In this document: positions 1 to 5,595 of the stretch, piece after piece
How positions within the stretch are numbered: position 1 is the stretch's first letter
Layout: the number at the start of each line of letters is the position of its first letter
DNA from: Alphaproteobacteria bacterium
GTDB lineage: Bacteria > Pseudomonadota > Alphaproteobacteria > Rhizobiales > Beijerinckiaceae
Assembly (NCBI GenBank): GCA_009920595.1
Contig: RFZR01000088.1
Coordinates: 1 to 6,839 of the forward strand
Reading direction: 5' to 3'
Length of the DNA stretch: 6,839 nucleotides
The notes under the pieces: model-generated
Told to the model about the DNA's origin: nothing
Seen by the model: only the letters and a program-made list of their open reading frames with translations
Databases searched by the model: none
Program-made: the position numbers and the translations under genes

Positions 1-175
1 GCAAGAAGCTGTGCTTCATACAAACCGGCATATGTTGCAACGGTTTCGTTCAGGCCAAGTGGCAGACACGTCCGGCATTGACAACCTAAAAACCTACGCC
101 TTGGTCGAAGCCGCCTATCAGGCGCATGAAAGCGGTATGGCGGTTAAGCCACCGCAATGGCACCCAAAAAGTTAA
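1..175 (+). CDS. Gfo/Idh/MocA-family oxidoreductase, C-terminal end (partial)
   Basis: Reading from base 2 gives 57 residues ending in a TAA stop; the start lies before the window. The tail reads D-N-L-K-T-Y-A-L-V-E-A-A-Y-Q-A-H-E-S-G, then a short hydrophilic end. This matches the way many Gfo/Idh/MocA NAD(P)-dependent sugar or inositol dehydrogenases finish: an acidic/Asn-Leu helix carrying a conserved A-A-Y, then a S-G turn. The Rossmann domain and the catalytic Lys/His are outside the window, so activity and substrate cannot be judged. It is the only gene here on the plus strand and it converges on the hydroxyacid dehydrogenase with 15 bases between stop codons. The family call rests on a short conserved tail and is a moderate-confidence inference. 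Confidence 0.6.
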   Translation, partial: QEAVLHTNRHMLQRFRSGQVADTSGIDNLKTYALVEAAYQAHESGMAVKPPQWHPKS

Positions 176-190
176 GGGCGAATCTTGATC
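176..190. other. 15-base convergent gap, no terminator seen
   Basis: Between the stop codons of the plus-strand oxidoreductase and the minus-strand dehydrogenase. A weak bulged pairing, GGG-CGA with TCG-a-CCC (176-200), is the only structure; it has no T run on either strand. Confidence 0.4.
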
Positions 191-1165
191 TTATCGACCC
201 AAGCCAATAGCCTCTCGATTGACCACAAGCGCCGGATCTAAACGTCCATTAAAGCAATCAATCGCATTTTGAATCGATTTCACGGCCATCCGAATGGCCG
301 ACTCTGTCGTGAGCGATGCGGTATGTGGGGTGAGATAAACATCATCGCGCTGAAGCAAAGGATGAGTTGATGAGGGTGGTTCGTCGGCGAACACATCGAG
401 GCCAACGCCCGCAATCTTCTTATGATTTAAAGCATCAACCAAAGCCACTTCGTCAATAAGACCACCGCGTGCCGTGTTTACGAGCAGCGCGGTTTGCTTC
501 ATCGCGGCCAATTCCGCTTTGCCGATCAAGGGATGATCACCTGTTTTTGGTGCATGCAGGCTGACAAAATCCGCGCGCTTTAATCCATCAAGTAATTGAG
601 CGACGGGCTCGGCGCCGAGCTTTGTGATCATTTCTGCCGATAATACCGGATCATAAGCCATAACAGTCATGCCAAAGCCACGCGCCATTCCAAGTAGATG
701 ACGACCAATCCGCCCAAGCCCAACAATCAGGAGAGCCTTTTCGAAAAGCTCGACTGAATCGAATTTATTCCGCAACGCCCACTGACCATCACGAACCGCG
801 TGGTCATAATGTTTTATTCTTTTAGAAAGCGAAAGCATCATCATCATCGCGTGCTCGGCCACAGCGCGCGAATTGACATCACCAACAATCGCTAACGGAA
901 TTTTTCTTTTGGTAAGCGCCTCAACATCGACCGCATCATAACCCACGCCATGACGCGATACGATTTTCAAACGAGGTGCGGACGCGATGGTCTCAGCGCG
1001 CACCGGTTGTGTACGTACGACAAGACCATCGGCATTGGGCATGAGAGCGGCGTAAGACTCATAAGTGAGGTCGGCAACATAGTCATAAGTAACGTCACTT
1101 TGCTCTTTGAGGAGTTTAAGTCCAGCCTCATGTATATTGCCTGCAACGAGCAGATGCGGTTTCAT
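191..1165 (-). CDS. NAD-dependent D-2-hydroxyacid dehydrogenase (SerA/GyaR-like)
   Basis: 324 residues, the normal length for a short D-isomer-specific 2-hydroxyacid dehydrogenase without an ACT domain. It interconverts a 2-keto acid and a D-2-hydroxy acid using NAD(H) in the cytoplasm. The catalytic domain is split around the Rossmann fold. The nucleotide loop G-L-G-R-I-G is at 149-154, the acidic residue after the second strand is Asp172 (Y-D-P), which favours NAD over NADP, and the catalytic set is Arg233 (N-T-A-R-G-G), Glu262 (A-D-E-P) and His281 (P-H-T-A-S). I start at the ATG at 1165 (M-K-P-H-L-L-V-A-G), with a weak GAGAAAG eight bases upstream; the frame stays open 35 codons further, into the end of dhaK, but that stretch lacks family similarity. 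It lies 65 bases after dhaK and is probably the last gene of the operon. Phosphoglycerate, glyoxylate/hydroxypyruvate or a sugar-acid derivative are possible substrates; none is singled out. Confidence 0.9.
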   Translation of the reverse strand: MKPHLLVAGNIHEAGLKLLKEQSDVTYDYVADLTYESYAALMPNADGLVVRTQPVRAETIASAPRLKIVSRHGVGYDAVDVEALTKRKIPLAIVGDVNSRAVAEHAMMMMLSLSKRIKHYDHAVRDGQWALRNKFDSVELFEKALLIVGLGRIGRHLLGMARGFGMTVMAYDPVLSAEMITKLGAEPVAQLLDGLKRADFVSLHAPKTGDHPLIGKAELAAMKQTALLVNTARGGLIDEVALVDALNHKKIAGVGLDVFADEPPSSTHPLLQRDDVYLTPHTASLTTESAIRMAVKSIQNAIDCFNGRLDPALVVNREAIGLGR

Positions 1166-1230
1166 CGAAATGACTTTCTCATGAATGACTGCAGAGTCAC
1201 CAAGACGTCCGCATCTGCCGCTTAGAAAAA
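1166..1230 (-). other. 65-base gap between dhaK and the hydroxyacid dehydrogenase
   Basis: This is the longest non-coding stretch inside the operon. On the minus strand a small inverted repeat, TGACT-CTGC-AGTCA (1186-1199), lies just upstream of the weak ribosome binding site GAGAAAG (1174-1180). The stem is only five pairs and no T run follows it, so it does not look like a terminator. I see no convincing -35/-10 promoter. The gap may hold a weak internal promoter or an RNA processing site, but nothing in it proves that. Confidence 0.35.
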
Positions 1231-2214
1231 TTACCAAGCCAAGGCCGGTGTTTTCACAGGCGCATCCCAAAGACGAATTGACTCATCATTGAGTGCCGTC
1301 AGCGTGATGGAACAACCTGCCATTTCGAGTGAAGTGACATAATTGCCCACAAGACTACGCGCAACGGTGATGCCGCGACCGCCCAAAATCTTCCGGACCG
1401 AATTGGCCATGAGATAGAGCTCCATACCGGGCGTGCCGCCAAAGCCATTCACAAGCAACAAAACCGGCGCGCCTGATTTTAAAGACATGTCGCTCAAAAT
1501 TGCGCCTGTCATCTCAGCAGCGATTTCATCAGCGCTCGCAAGCTTCACACGACGGCGGCCCGGCTCGCCATGAATGCCGACACCCATTTCCATCTCATCA
1601 TCGCCAAGCGTGAATGTAGGCTTGCCCGCTGCGGGCACCGTGCACGATGTCAGCGCAACGCCCATGGAGCGTGTGCGGGCATTGACATCTTTACCAAGCG
1701 CATGAAGCGCTTCGAGGTCGCGACCTTCTTCGGCGGCGGCACCGATGATTTTTTCAACAATCATGGTGCCCGCAACGCCGCGACGACCGGTCGAATAAGT
1801 TGATTTTTCAACCGCCACATCATCATCGGTGATCACAGAAAGCACTTTGCCGGATGTCATTTCGGCAGCCATTTCGAAATTCATGACATCGCCTTCATAA
1901 TTCAAGACGATGTAAAGAACGCCCGCGCCTGTATTCACATTTTCGGCAGCGGCGAGCATCTGATCTGGCGTAGGCGACGTGAAGACTTGACCAGGGCAGG
2001 ATGCATCCAACATGCCATGACCCACAAAACCCGATTGCAAGGGCTCATGGCCTGAGCCGCCACCAGAGACCAGTGCCACCTTACCTTGTTTCAAAGTTTT
2101 GCGACGAACGAATTTATATTCGTCTCCCAAAGACAAGATATCGCTATGGGTCGCGACAAACCCATCAAGGGCTTCGGTCAAAATTGTATCGGTGCTGTTG
2201 ATAAGCTTCTTCAT
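1231..2214 (-). CDS. dhaK: Dihydroxyacetone kinase, DhaK (substrate-binding) subunit
   Basis: 327 residues, the usual length for a separate DhaK of the PEP-dependent type; it lacks the ATP-binding DhaL domain that is fused on in single-chain ATP-dependent kinases. DhaK binds the keto-triose (or a related ketose) covalently through a histidine and receives the phosphate from ATP on DhaL. Visible motifs are G-G-G-S-G-H-E-P at 51-58 (His56, substrate-binding/catalytic), N-Y-E-G-D at 105-109 (Asp109, catalytic acid/base in E. coli DhaK), G-I-H-G-E-P-G at 213-219 with His215 as the hemiaminal-forming residue, and a typical C-terminus A-G-C-S-I-T-L followed by L-W-D-A-P-V. I start at the ATG at 2214, which has a strong purine-rich ribosome site; a start 14 codons earlier would read through that site and into the HTH gene. 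Related kinases act on erythrulose, so the exact substrate is open. Confidence 0.95.
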   Translation of the reverse strand: MKKLINSTDTILTEALDGFVATHSDILSLGDEYKFVRRKTLKQGKVALVSGGGSGHEPLQSGFVGHGMLDASCPGQVFTSPTPDQMLAAAENVNTGAGVLYIVLNYEGDVMNFEMAAEMTSGKVLSVITDDDVAVEKSTYSTGRRGVAGTMIVEKIIGAAAEEGRDLEALHALGKDVNARTRSMGVALTSCTVPAAGKPTFTLGDDEMEMGVGIHGEPGRRRVKLASADEIAAEMTGAILSDMSLKSGAPVLLLVNGFGGTPGMELYLMANSVRKILGGRGITVARSLVGNYVTSLEMAGCSITLTALNDESIRLWDAPVKTPALAW

Positions 2215-2220
2215 AACGTC

Positions 2221-2228
2221 CCTTCCTC
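2221..2228 (-). promoter_or_regulatory. Ribosome binding site of dhaK
   Basis: GAGGAAGG ends six bases before the ATG at 2214. It lies wholly in the 16-base gap after the HTH gene stop. It decides the dhaK start over the in-frame ATG 14 codons earlier and suggests dhaK can be initiated independently of upstream translation. Confidence 0.65.
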
Positions 2229-2230
2229 TT

Positions 2231-2662
2231 TCACGCTTTCGACTCTGAATCATCAAGAATTTTTACGAGATGACGAGCCATGGTTTCAAAAAGTGTTTCT
2301 AGCATTTGATTACGCGTAGCATCACCAAGATCAGGAAGCTCAACACTGATTCGCCTCGTCGCCGTTCGCGAACTGACAAGTCGCAAACGACCCGGATGTG
2401 CCTGCTGATAAAGATCCAGAAATTTTCGCTTCTCCTGATCTGAAAAGCGACACACTTCGAATAGAGTATCAAGATGCGTTACGGGGATCGGCATTGGATA
2501 GGCGGGATTCGCAATTTGCGAAATAAAGGAGCGATTTTTTCCAAGTGCTGTTGCAAGCCTTTGCCGTGTTCCAGAGGGGCGAACATCAAGCACTTGCTTT
2601 AAAATCTTCTTGTATTCGGCAAGGGCTGACGGATCGCTACGAAGAGGAACGGTCTCAGCCAT
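2231..2662 (-). CDS. Small helix-turn-helix protein of unknown role, inside the dha operon
   Basis: 143 residues from the ATG at 2662, which overlaps the ptsI stop by eight bases. I do not recognise a named family. Residues about 31-52 (G-T-R-Q-R-L-A-T-A-L-G-K-N-R-S-F-I-S-Q-I-A-N) have the spacing of a lambda-repressor/XRE-like helix-turn-helix: a helix with Leu-Ala, a G-K turn, then a recognition-type helix with S-F-I-S-Q-I. A Pro-rich link (P-A-Y-P-M-P-I-P, 53-60) and a helical stretch with Leu-Phe and Glu/Lys pairs follow. The basic segment 92-105 (R-L-R-L-V-S-S-R-T-A-T-R-R-I) leads to an acidic amphipathic end, 110-138, possibly for dimerisation or partner binding. No signal peptide or membrane segment is visible. 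It sits between Enzyme I and DhaK, so it may be the operon's regulator, perhaps reading the phosphorylation state of the relay, as DhaR does with DhaK/DhaL in E. coli, to which it is not similar. Function is inference only. Confidence 0.85.
   Translation of the reverse strand: MAETVPLRSDPSALAEYKKILKQVLDVRPSGTRQRLATALGKNRSFISQIANPAYPMPIPVTHLDTLFEVCRFSDQEKRKFLDLYQQAHPGRLRLVSSRTATRRISVELPDLGDATRNQMLETLFETMARHLVKILDDSESKA
2655..2662 (-). promoter_or_regulatory. Start/stop overlap ATGGCTGA, ptsI to HTH gene
   Basis: The last codons of ptsI (CAT GGC TGA, His-Gly-stop) contain the ATG GCT GA that opens the HTH gene. Upstream is a G-rich stretch (GGCGGGGGCGGG) but no clean AGGAG, so initiation here probably depends on ribosomes finishing ptsI. 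The same octamer occurs at two other junctions in this operon. Confidence 0.7.
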
Positions 2663-4271
2663 GACCCGCCCCCGCCTTTTCAAAACGAAACTCGGTAATC
2701 GCTAGCTTGGCCCGACCGACCAAAGATGGTGCTGCCGAAAGAGAGCGAAGTCCCGCTTGAAGCAAAAGCGGAATGAGTTCAGGATCTCCACCCGCATCAC
2801 CACAGAGGCTTACGTCACATCCGCTCTTCTCTCCATGCGCGGTAACAAGCTCGATCAGTTTCAAGACAGCCGGATGACGAAGGTCTGCAAGTGAGGCGAC
2901 GGCGCCAATATCGCGCCCGGCGGCCGTTGTGTATTGCACGAGATCATTCGAACCGATTGAAAAGAAATCGGACTTGAAATGTGAAACGGCAAGCGCTGCA
3001 GCAGGAACTTCAACCATCATGCCGATACGTGGCATCATAACTTTTACACCGCGCGCCTTGAGCGACTCATATTCCTCGTGAAAGAGCGCACGCACCTCGT
3101 CAAGCTCTGAAGGCACAGTGATCATTGGCACCATCACTTTGAGCTGCCCATGAGGCGCTGCGCGCAACATGGCGCGAATTTGAACACGGAACACATCAAG
3201 CCGTTGGAGCGAAAGCCGCACGCCGCGAATGCCTAAAAATGGATTACTCTCGCCATCAACCGTAAGGCCCTTAATCGGCTTATCACCACCGGCATCCAGC
3301 GTGCGGATGGTGACAGGGCGCGCACCCGCCCATTCAAGCATTTGACGATAGGCTTTATATTGTGTGTCCTCATCAGGCAGCCCTGGCCCTTCGCCAAACA
3401 GAAATTCAGTTCGAACCAAACCAATTCCGTCGCAAATGTTGGGATCAAGATGAGCAAGATCTTCAACGCCTGCGATGTTGATCAAGACAGAGATTCTTGT
3501 GCCATCTTTTGTGATAGCGGCCGCCGTTTCAAGCGCGGAGGCTTTGAGCGCAAACTCTTCGTCTGCTGATTGTCGTTTTAAGAATTCTGCGCGCGTTTCA
3601 TCATGAGGTGAAACAATCACCTGACCCAATGCGCCATCCACCAAAATGAGAGATGAGGCGGAGTCGGGGATTTCACCCAAACCCACAATCATGGGAACAC
3701 GCCGGGCACGCGCCAACATCGCGACATGGCTCGTGGGACTTCCCTCAGACAAGAGAATGGCGCCACCACGAGACCAGTCAACGGACAAGAAACGCGAAGG
3801 TGCTAAGTCACGCGCCGCAATGATTGCCCCAGGCGGAACAGAGATTTGTGAATGTGATCCATAAAGATGATCGAGCACCGTATCTCGAATATCTTCAAGA
3901 TCAGCCGATCGCGCGCGAAAATATTCATCATCGCCATTACGATAGAGTTCGATCTCGGCATCTAATGCATGACGCCATGCCTGATCTGCTGCATTTCCCG
4001 AAGCAATCGATTGAAAGGCGGTCTCTGACAACGCGTCATCTTCAAGCATCGCGAGTTGAAAGCCGAGGATCTCTGCGGCTTCACCTTCTGCGCGATCCGC
4101 TAATGCAGAGATTGATAAAAGTGCATTGGCGATGGCTTTTTTCAGATCATCGGCTTCGCGTGCTGGATCGCCTGATGACACACGATGCGCCTTTTGTTCG
4201 ACAAGGCGCACGACAGGACCAGAAGCAAAGCCCGGCGAAGCGGGGCGACCGGCGAGCCGAAGCTCAGCCAT
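2655..4271 (-). CDS. ptsI: PEP-protein phosphotransferase, Enzyme I, of the dihydroxyacetone relay
   Basis: 538 residues; general Enzyme I proteins are about 575, so it is slightly short but complete. It autophosphorylates with PEP and passes the phosphate to HPr. The N-terminal HPr-binding/swivelling part (about 1-220) carries the active site E-G-S-P-T-S-H-V-A-M-L-A-R with His182, aligning with His189 of E. coli. The PEP-binding barrel shows G-L-V-R-T-E-F (Arg287), R-T-L-D-A-G-G-D-K (Arg324 onward), G-S-N-D-L-V-Q-Y (440-447) and S-L-C-G-D-A-G-G-D (488-496) with Cys490 as the proton donor. There is no N-terminal GAF domain, which separates it from nitrogen-PTS Enzyme I (PtsP). The loop before His182 reads G-S-P-T-S-H rather than the common G-G-R-T-S-H, which I take as a mark of a paralogue serving this pathway. 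I start at the ATG at 4271 (M-A-E-L-R-L-A-G); the 25 earlier in-frame codons overlap HPr and lack similarity. Confidence 0.94.
   Translation of the reverse strand: MAELRLAGRPASPGFASGPVVRLVEQKAHRVSSGDPAREADDLKKAIANALLSISALADRAEGEAAEILGFQLAMLEDDALSETAFQSIASGNAADQAWRHALDAEIELYRNGDDEYFRARSADLEDIRDTVLDHLYGSHSQISVPPGAIIAARDLAPSRFLSVDWSRGGAILLSEGSPTSHVAMLARARRVPMIVGLGEIPDSASSLILVDGALGQVIVSPHDETRAEFLKRQSADEEFALKASALETAAAITKDGTRISVLINIAGVEDLAHLDPNICDGIGLVRTEFLFGEGPGLPDEDTQYKAYRQMLEWAGARPVTIRTLDAGGDKPIKGLTVDGESNPFLGIRGVRLSLQRLDVFRVQIRAMLRAAPHGQLKVMVPMITVPSELDEVRALFHEEYESLKARGVKVMMPRIGMMVEVPAAALAVSHFKSDFFSIGSNDLVQYTTAAGRDIGAVASLADLRHPAVLKLIELVTAHGEKSGCDVSLCGDAGGDPELIPLLLQAGLRSLSAAPSLVGRAKLAITEFRFEKAGAGHG
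4264..4271 (-). promoter_or_regulatory. Start/stop overlap ATGGCTGA, ptsH to ptsI
   Basis: HPr ends in CAT GGC TGA and Enzyme I begins ATG GCT GAG in the same bases. A short GGGGA sits five bases before the ATG. This arrangement favours translational coupling, which would keep HPr and Enzyme I synthesis linked. Confidence 0.7.
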
Positions 4272-4584
4272 GATCATCCCCATCGGCTTCATCAAAACGG
4301 CGCTCAACAAGATCAACAAGCGCCACAATAGCGTCAGCGGCATCATCGCCCGATGCTTCGAAGTAGAGCGTCGTTCCTTTTGGCGCTTTCACACGCATGA
4401 TTTTGACTGGGCTCTTGGCATCAATCCACGGTCCAGCCGCGTCCGTTGCAACAGAAATGACGGATGAAAAAGTTTTCGCCAGCTGCGTGAGTTTTACCGA
4501 CGGGCGCGCATGAAGACCCACGGCATTCGTTAGAAGAGCTGAGCCCGTGACAGGCGATGTTTTTGATAAAGGAGGCGCGTTCAT
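4264..4584 (-). CDS. ptsH: HPr phosphocarrier protein of the dihydroxyacetone relay
   Basis: 106 residues; classic HPr is about 85-90. The core begins near residue 15 after a Pro/Ser-rich extension (M-N-A-P-P-L-S-K-T-S-P) and there is an acidic tail (D-E-A-D-G-D-D-H-G). The phosphorylated histidine is His25 in G-L-H-A-R-P-S (23-29), the standard HPr signature including the supporting Arg27. Ser58 in A-K-S-P-V-K-I-M lies where the regulatory serine (Ser46) is in HPr proteins that are targets of HPr kinase, but no such kinase is in the window. It accepts phosphate from Enzyme I, encoded next, and passes it to DhaM, encoded just before. In E. coli this domain is fused inside DhaM. The ATG overlaps the dhaM stop by four bases (ATGA), and GAGGAG lies 11 bases upstream (4596-4601), inside the dhaM coding end. 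Confidence 0.94.
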   Translation of the reverse strand: MNAPPLSKTSPVTGSALLTNAVGLHARPSVKLTQLAKTFSSVISVATDAAGPWIDAKSPVKIMRVKAPKGTTLYFEASGDDAADAIVALVDLVERRFDEADGDDHG

Positions 4585-4970
4585 TGCGGCGAAAGCTCCT
4601 CGGCCGTTTGTTTGACAATATCAAGCGGCGACCCGCCTGAGGCTTCTGTCGCCGCAATGACCGCGCCTTCAACAATAGGCGCGTTGCAAATCACAATACG
4701 CTGCTGCTTTGTTTCATCAATCATCTCGATGGCCATTTCAGTATTGGTTTCAGCGCCCCCGAGATCCACAAGCACAGCCACTCCCGCATCCGACCAGGCG
4801 CGATCAATCGCTTCCATGATGCGACCAACATCCGTGCCCAATCCGCCTTCGCTATTGCCTCCGGTAAAAGCGAGTGGCACCGCATCGCCTACCATTTGAC
4901 GCACCATATCGGCCGCGCCTTCAGCGACTTTTTCGGAATGAGATACGATCACAATGCCAACATTCGCCAT
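4581..4970 (-). CDS. dhaM: DhaM, EIIA-type phosphocarrier of PEP-dependent dihydroxyacetone kinase
   Basis: 129 residues: only the EIIA-Dha domain (mannose-EIIA fold), whereas E. coli DhaM is about 470 residues with HPr and EI-like domains attached. It carries phosphate from HPr to ADP bound on DhaL. The strand and turn V-G-I-V-I-V-S-H-S (4-12) hold the phosphorylated histidine, His11, corresponding to His9 in E. coli. Other family marks are F-T-G-G-N-S-E-G-G-L-G-T-D (35-47), V-D-L-G-G-A-E-T-N-T-E-M-A, and a C-terminal A-P-I-V-E-G-A-V. The ATG at 4970 follows dhaL by 15 bases, and its GAGGAG (4982-4987) overlaps the dhaL stop codon, 11 bases before the ATG. The next gene starts inside its stop (ATGA). 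As its neighbours encode stand-alone HPr and Enzyme I, the single-domain form is not a truncation. Confidence 0.94.
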   Translation of the reverse strand: MANVGIVIVSHSEKVAEGAADMVRQMVGDAVPLAFTGGNSEGGLGTDVGRIMEAIDRAWSDAGVAVLVDLGGAETNTEMAIEMIDETKQQRIVICNAPIVEGAVIAATEASGGSPLDIVKQTAEELSPQ

Positions 4971-4981
4971 GGTCGTTTGAA

Positions 4982-4987
4982 CTCCTC
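4982..4987 (-). promoter_or_regulatory. Ribosome binding site of dhaM
   Basis: GAGGAG overlaps the TGA stop of dhaL and lies 11 bases before the dhaM ATG. The following gene, ptsH, has the same GAGGAG at the same 11-base distance (4596-4601), so the EIIA and HPr genes share an initiation layout. Confidence 0.6.
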
Positions 4988-5585
4988 ACGCGCCGAAATG
5001 TTTGGCAATGGTTGCAATCAAGAGCGACGAAGACCGCGCGCCAGGATCCATATGACCGATCGAGCGATCGCCCAAGAACGACGCACGACCACGAATCGCC
5101 TTCATCGGTATTGTTGCGTCGGCAGCTTGGCGCGCCGTTTCGGAAAGATGCGCTGCAAGGCCTGCGCGATTATCCCACGCGGCAAGAACGGGGGCCAACA
5201 CATCGAGCATGGTCTTCTGACCCACTTCCGATTTACCGCGCGCTTTTACAGCTTCAATCGCTGATGCAAAAGCAGCGCGGGCATTTTCAGTATTGGGCGC
5301 TTCCCCAATTTCCTTTGCGAGAGATAAAAAGAGCGTGCCGTAAAGCGGACCTGAGGCGCCACCCACTTTCATCACAAGCTGCGTGCCAATGGCTTTTAAC
5401 ATATCGGGTAATGGTCGCGCCGCGAGAGCATCCGCATCAGCGAGTAATGACTCAAAGCCGCGTTTCATATTCACGCCATGATCGCCATCGCCAATGGCTT
5501 GATCAAGAGATGTCAATTCATCCGCATGCGCGGTAATTACCTTTGCGCAATCTTCAATCAAAGCTTTTTTCAAAGCGACATCCAT
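4986..5585 (-). CDS. dhaL: Dihydroxyacetone kinase, DhaL (nucleotide-binding) subunit
   Basis: 199 residues, close to the usual size of separate DhaL proteins (about 210). DhaL holds ADP/ATP with two magnesium ions; in the PEP-dependent type the nucleotide stays bound as a cofactor and is recharged by DhaM. The metal ligands are visible as Asp28, Asp33 and Asp35 in L-D-Q-A-I-G-D-G-D-H-G (27-37). Further marks are G-G-A-S-G-P-L-Y-G-T (75-84), G-R-A-S-F-L-G-D-R-S (166-175) and G-H-M-D-P-G-A (177-183) near the end. I choose the ATG at 5585 (M-D-V-A-L-K-K) because TAGGGA, overlapping the ABC ATPase stop, is at a good distance; the ATG at 5591 would sit almost on top of that site. The gene follows the ATPase by 10 bases. 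It is upstream of dhaM, while dhaK lies four genes further on, so kinase subunits are not adjacent. Confidence 0.95.
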   Translation of the reverse strand: MDVALKKALIEDCAKVITAHADELTSLDQAIGDGDHGVNMKRGFESLLADADALAARPLPDMLKAIGTQLVMKVGGASGPLYGTLFLSLAKEIGEAPNTENARAAFASAIEAVKARGKSEVGQKTMLDVLAPVLAAWDNRAGLAAHLSETARQAADATIPMKAIRGRASFLGDRSIGHMDPGARSSSLLIATIAKHFGA

Positions 5586-5595
5586 GACCATTTCC

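Noticed and set aside
176..200. Bidirectional terminator between the convergent genes
   Set aside because: Only a bulged six-pair stem with a 12-base loop and no T tract on either strand.
1186..1199. Inverted repeat TGACT-CTGC-AGTCA as a terminator after dhaK
   Set aside because: Five-pair stem, low stability and no following T run; also 30 bases past the stop.
1166..1270. Longer N-terminus for the hydroxyacid dehydrogenase, starting inside dhaK
   Set aside because: The extra 35 residues are Cys/Gly-rich, unlike the family, and the conserved start M-K-P-H-L-L-V is at 1165 with a usable ribosome site.
3824..4273. A 149-codon plus-strand frame opposite the start of ptsI
   Set aside because: Low-complexity basic composition, no motif, and fully antisense to conserved Enzyme I coding sequence.
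4581..4970. DhaM as a truncated gene
   Set aside because: The EIIA domain is complete, and HPr and Enzyme I follow as intact separate genes with their own start codons and ribosome sites, so this is a split architecture and not decay.
4874..5536. A 220-codon open frame on the plus strand opposite dhaM and dhaL
   Set aside because: It is antisense to two well-supported genes, the protein is very rich in Arg, Gln, His and Pro with no recognisable motif, and it shows no family resemblance. It is a shadow of their codon use.
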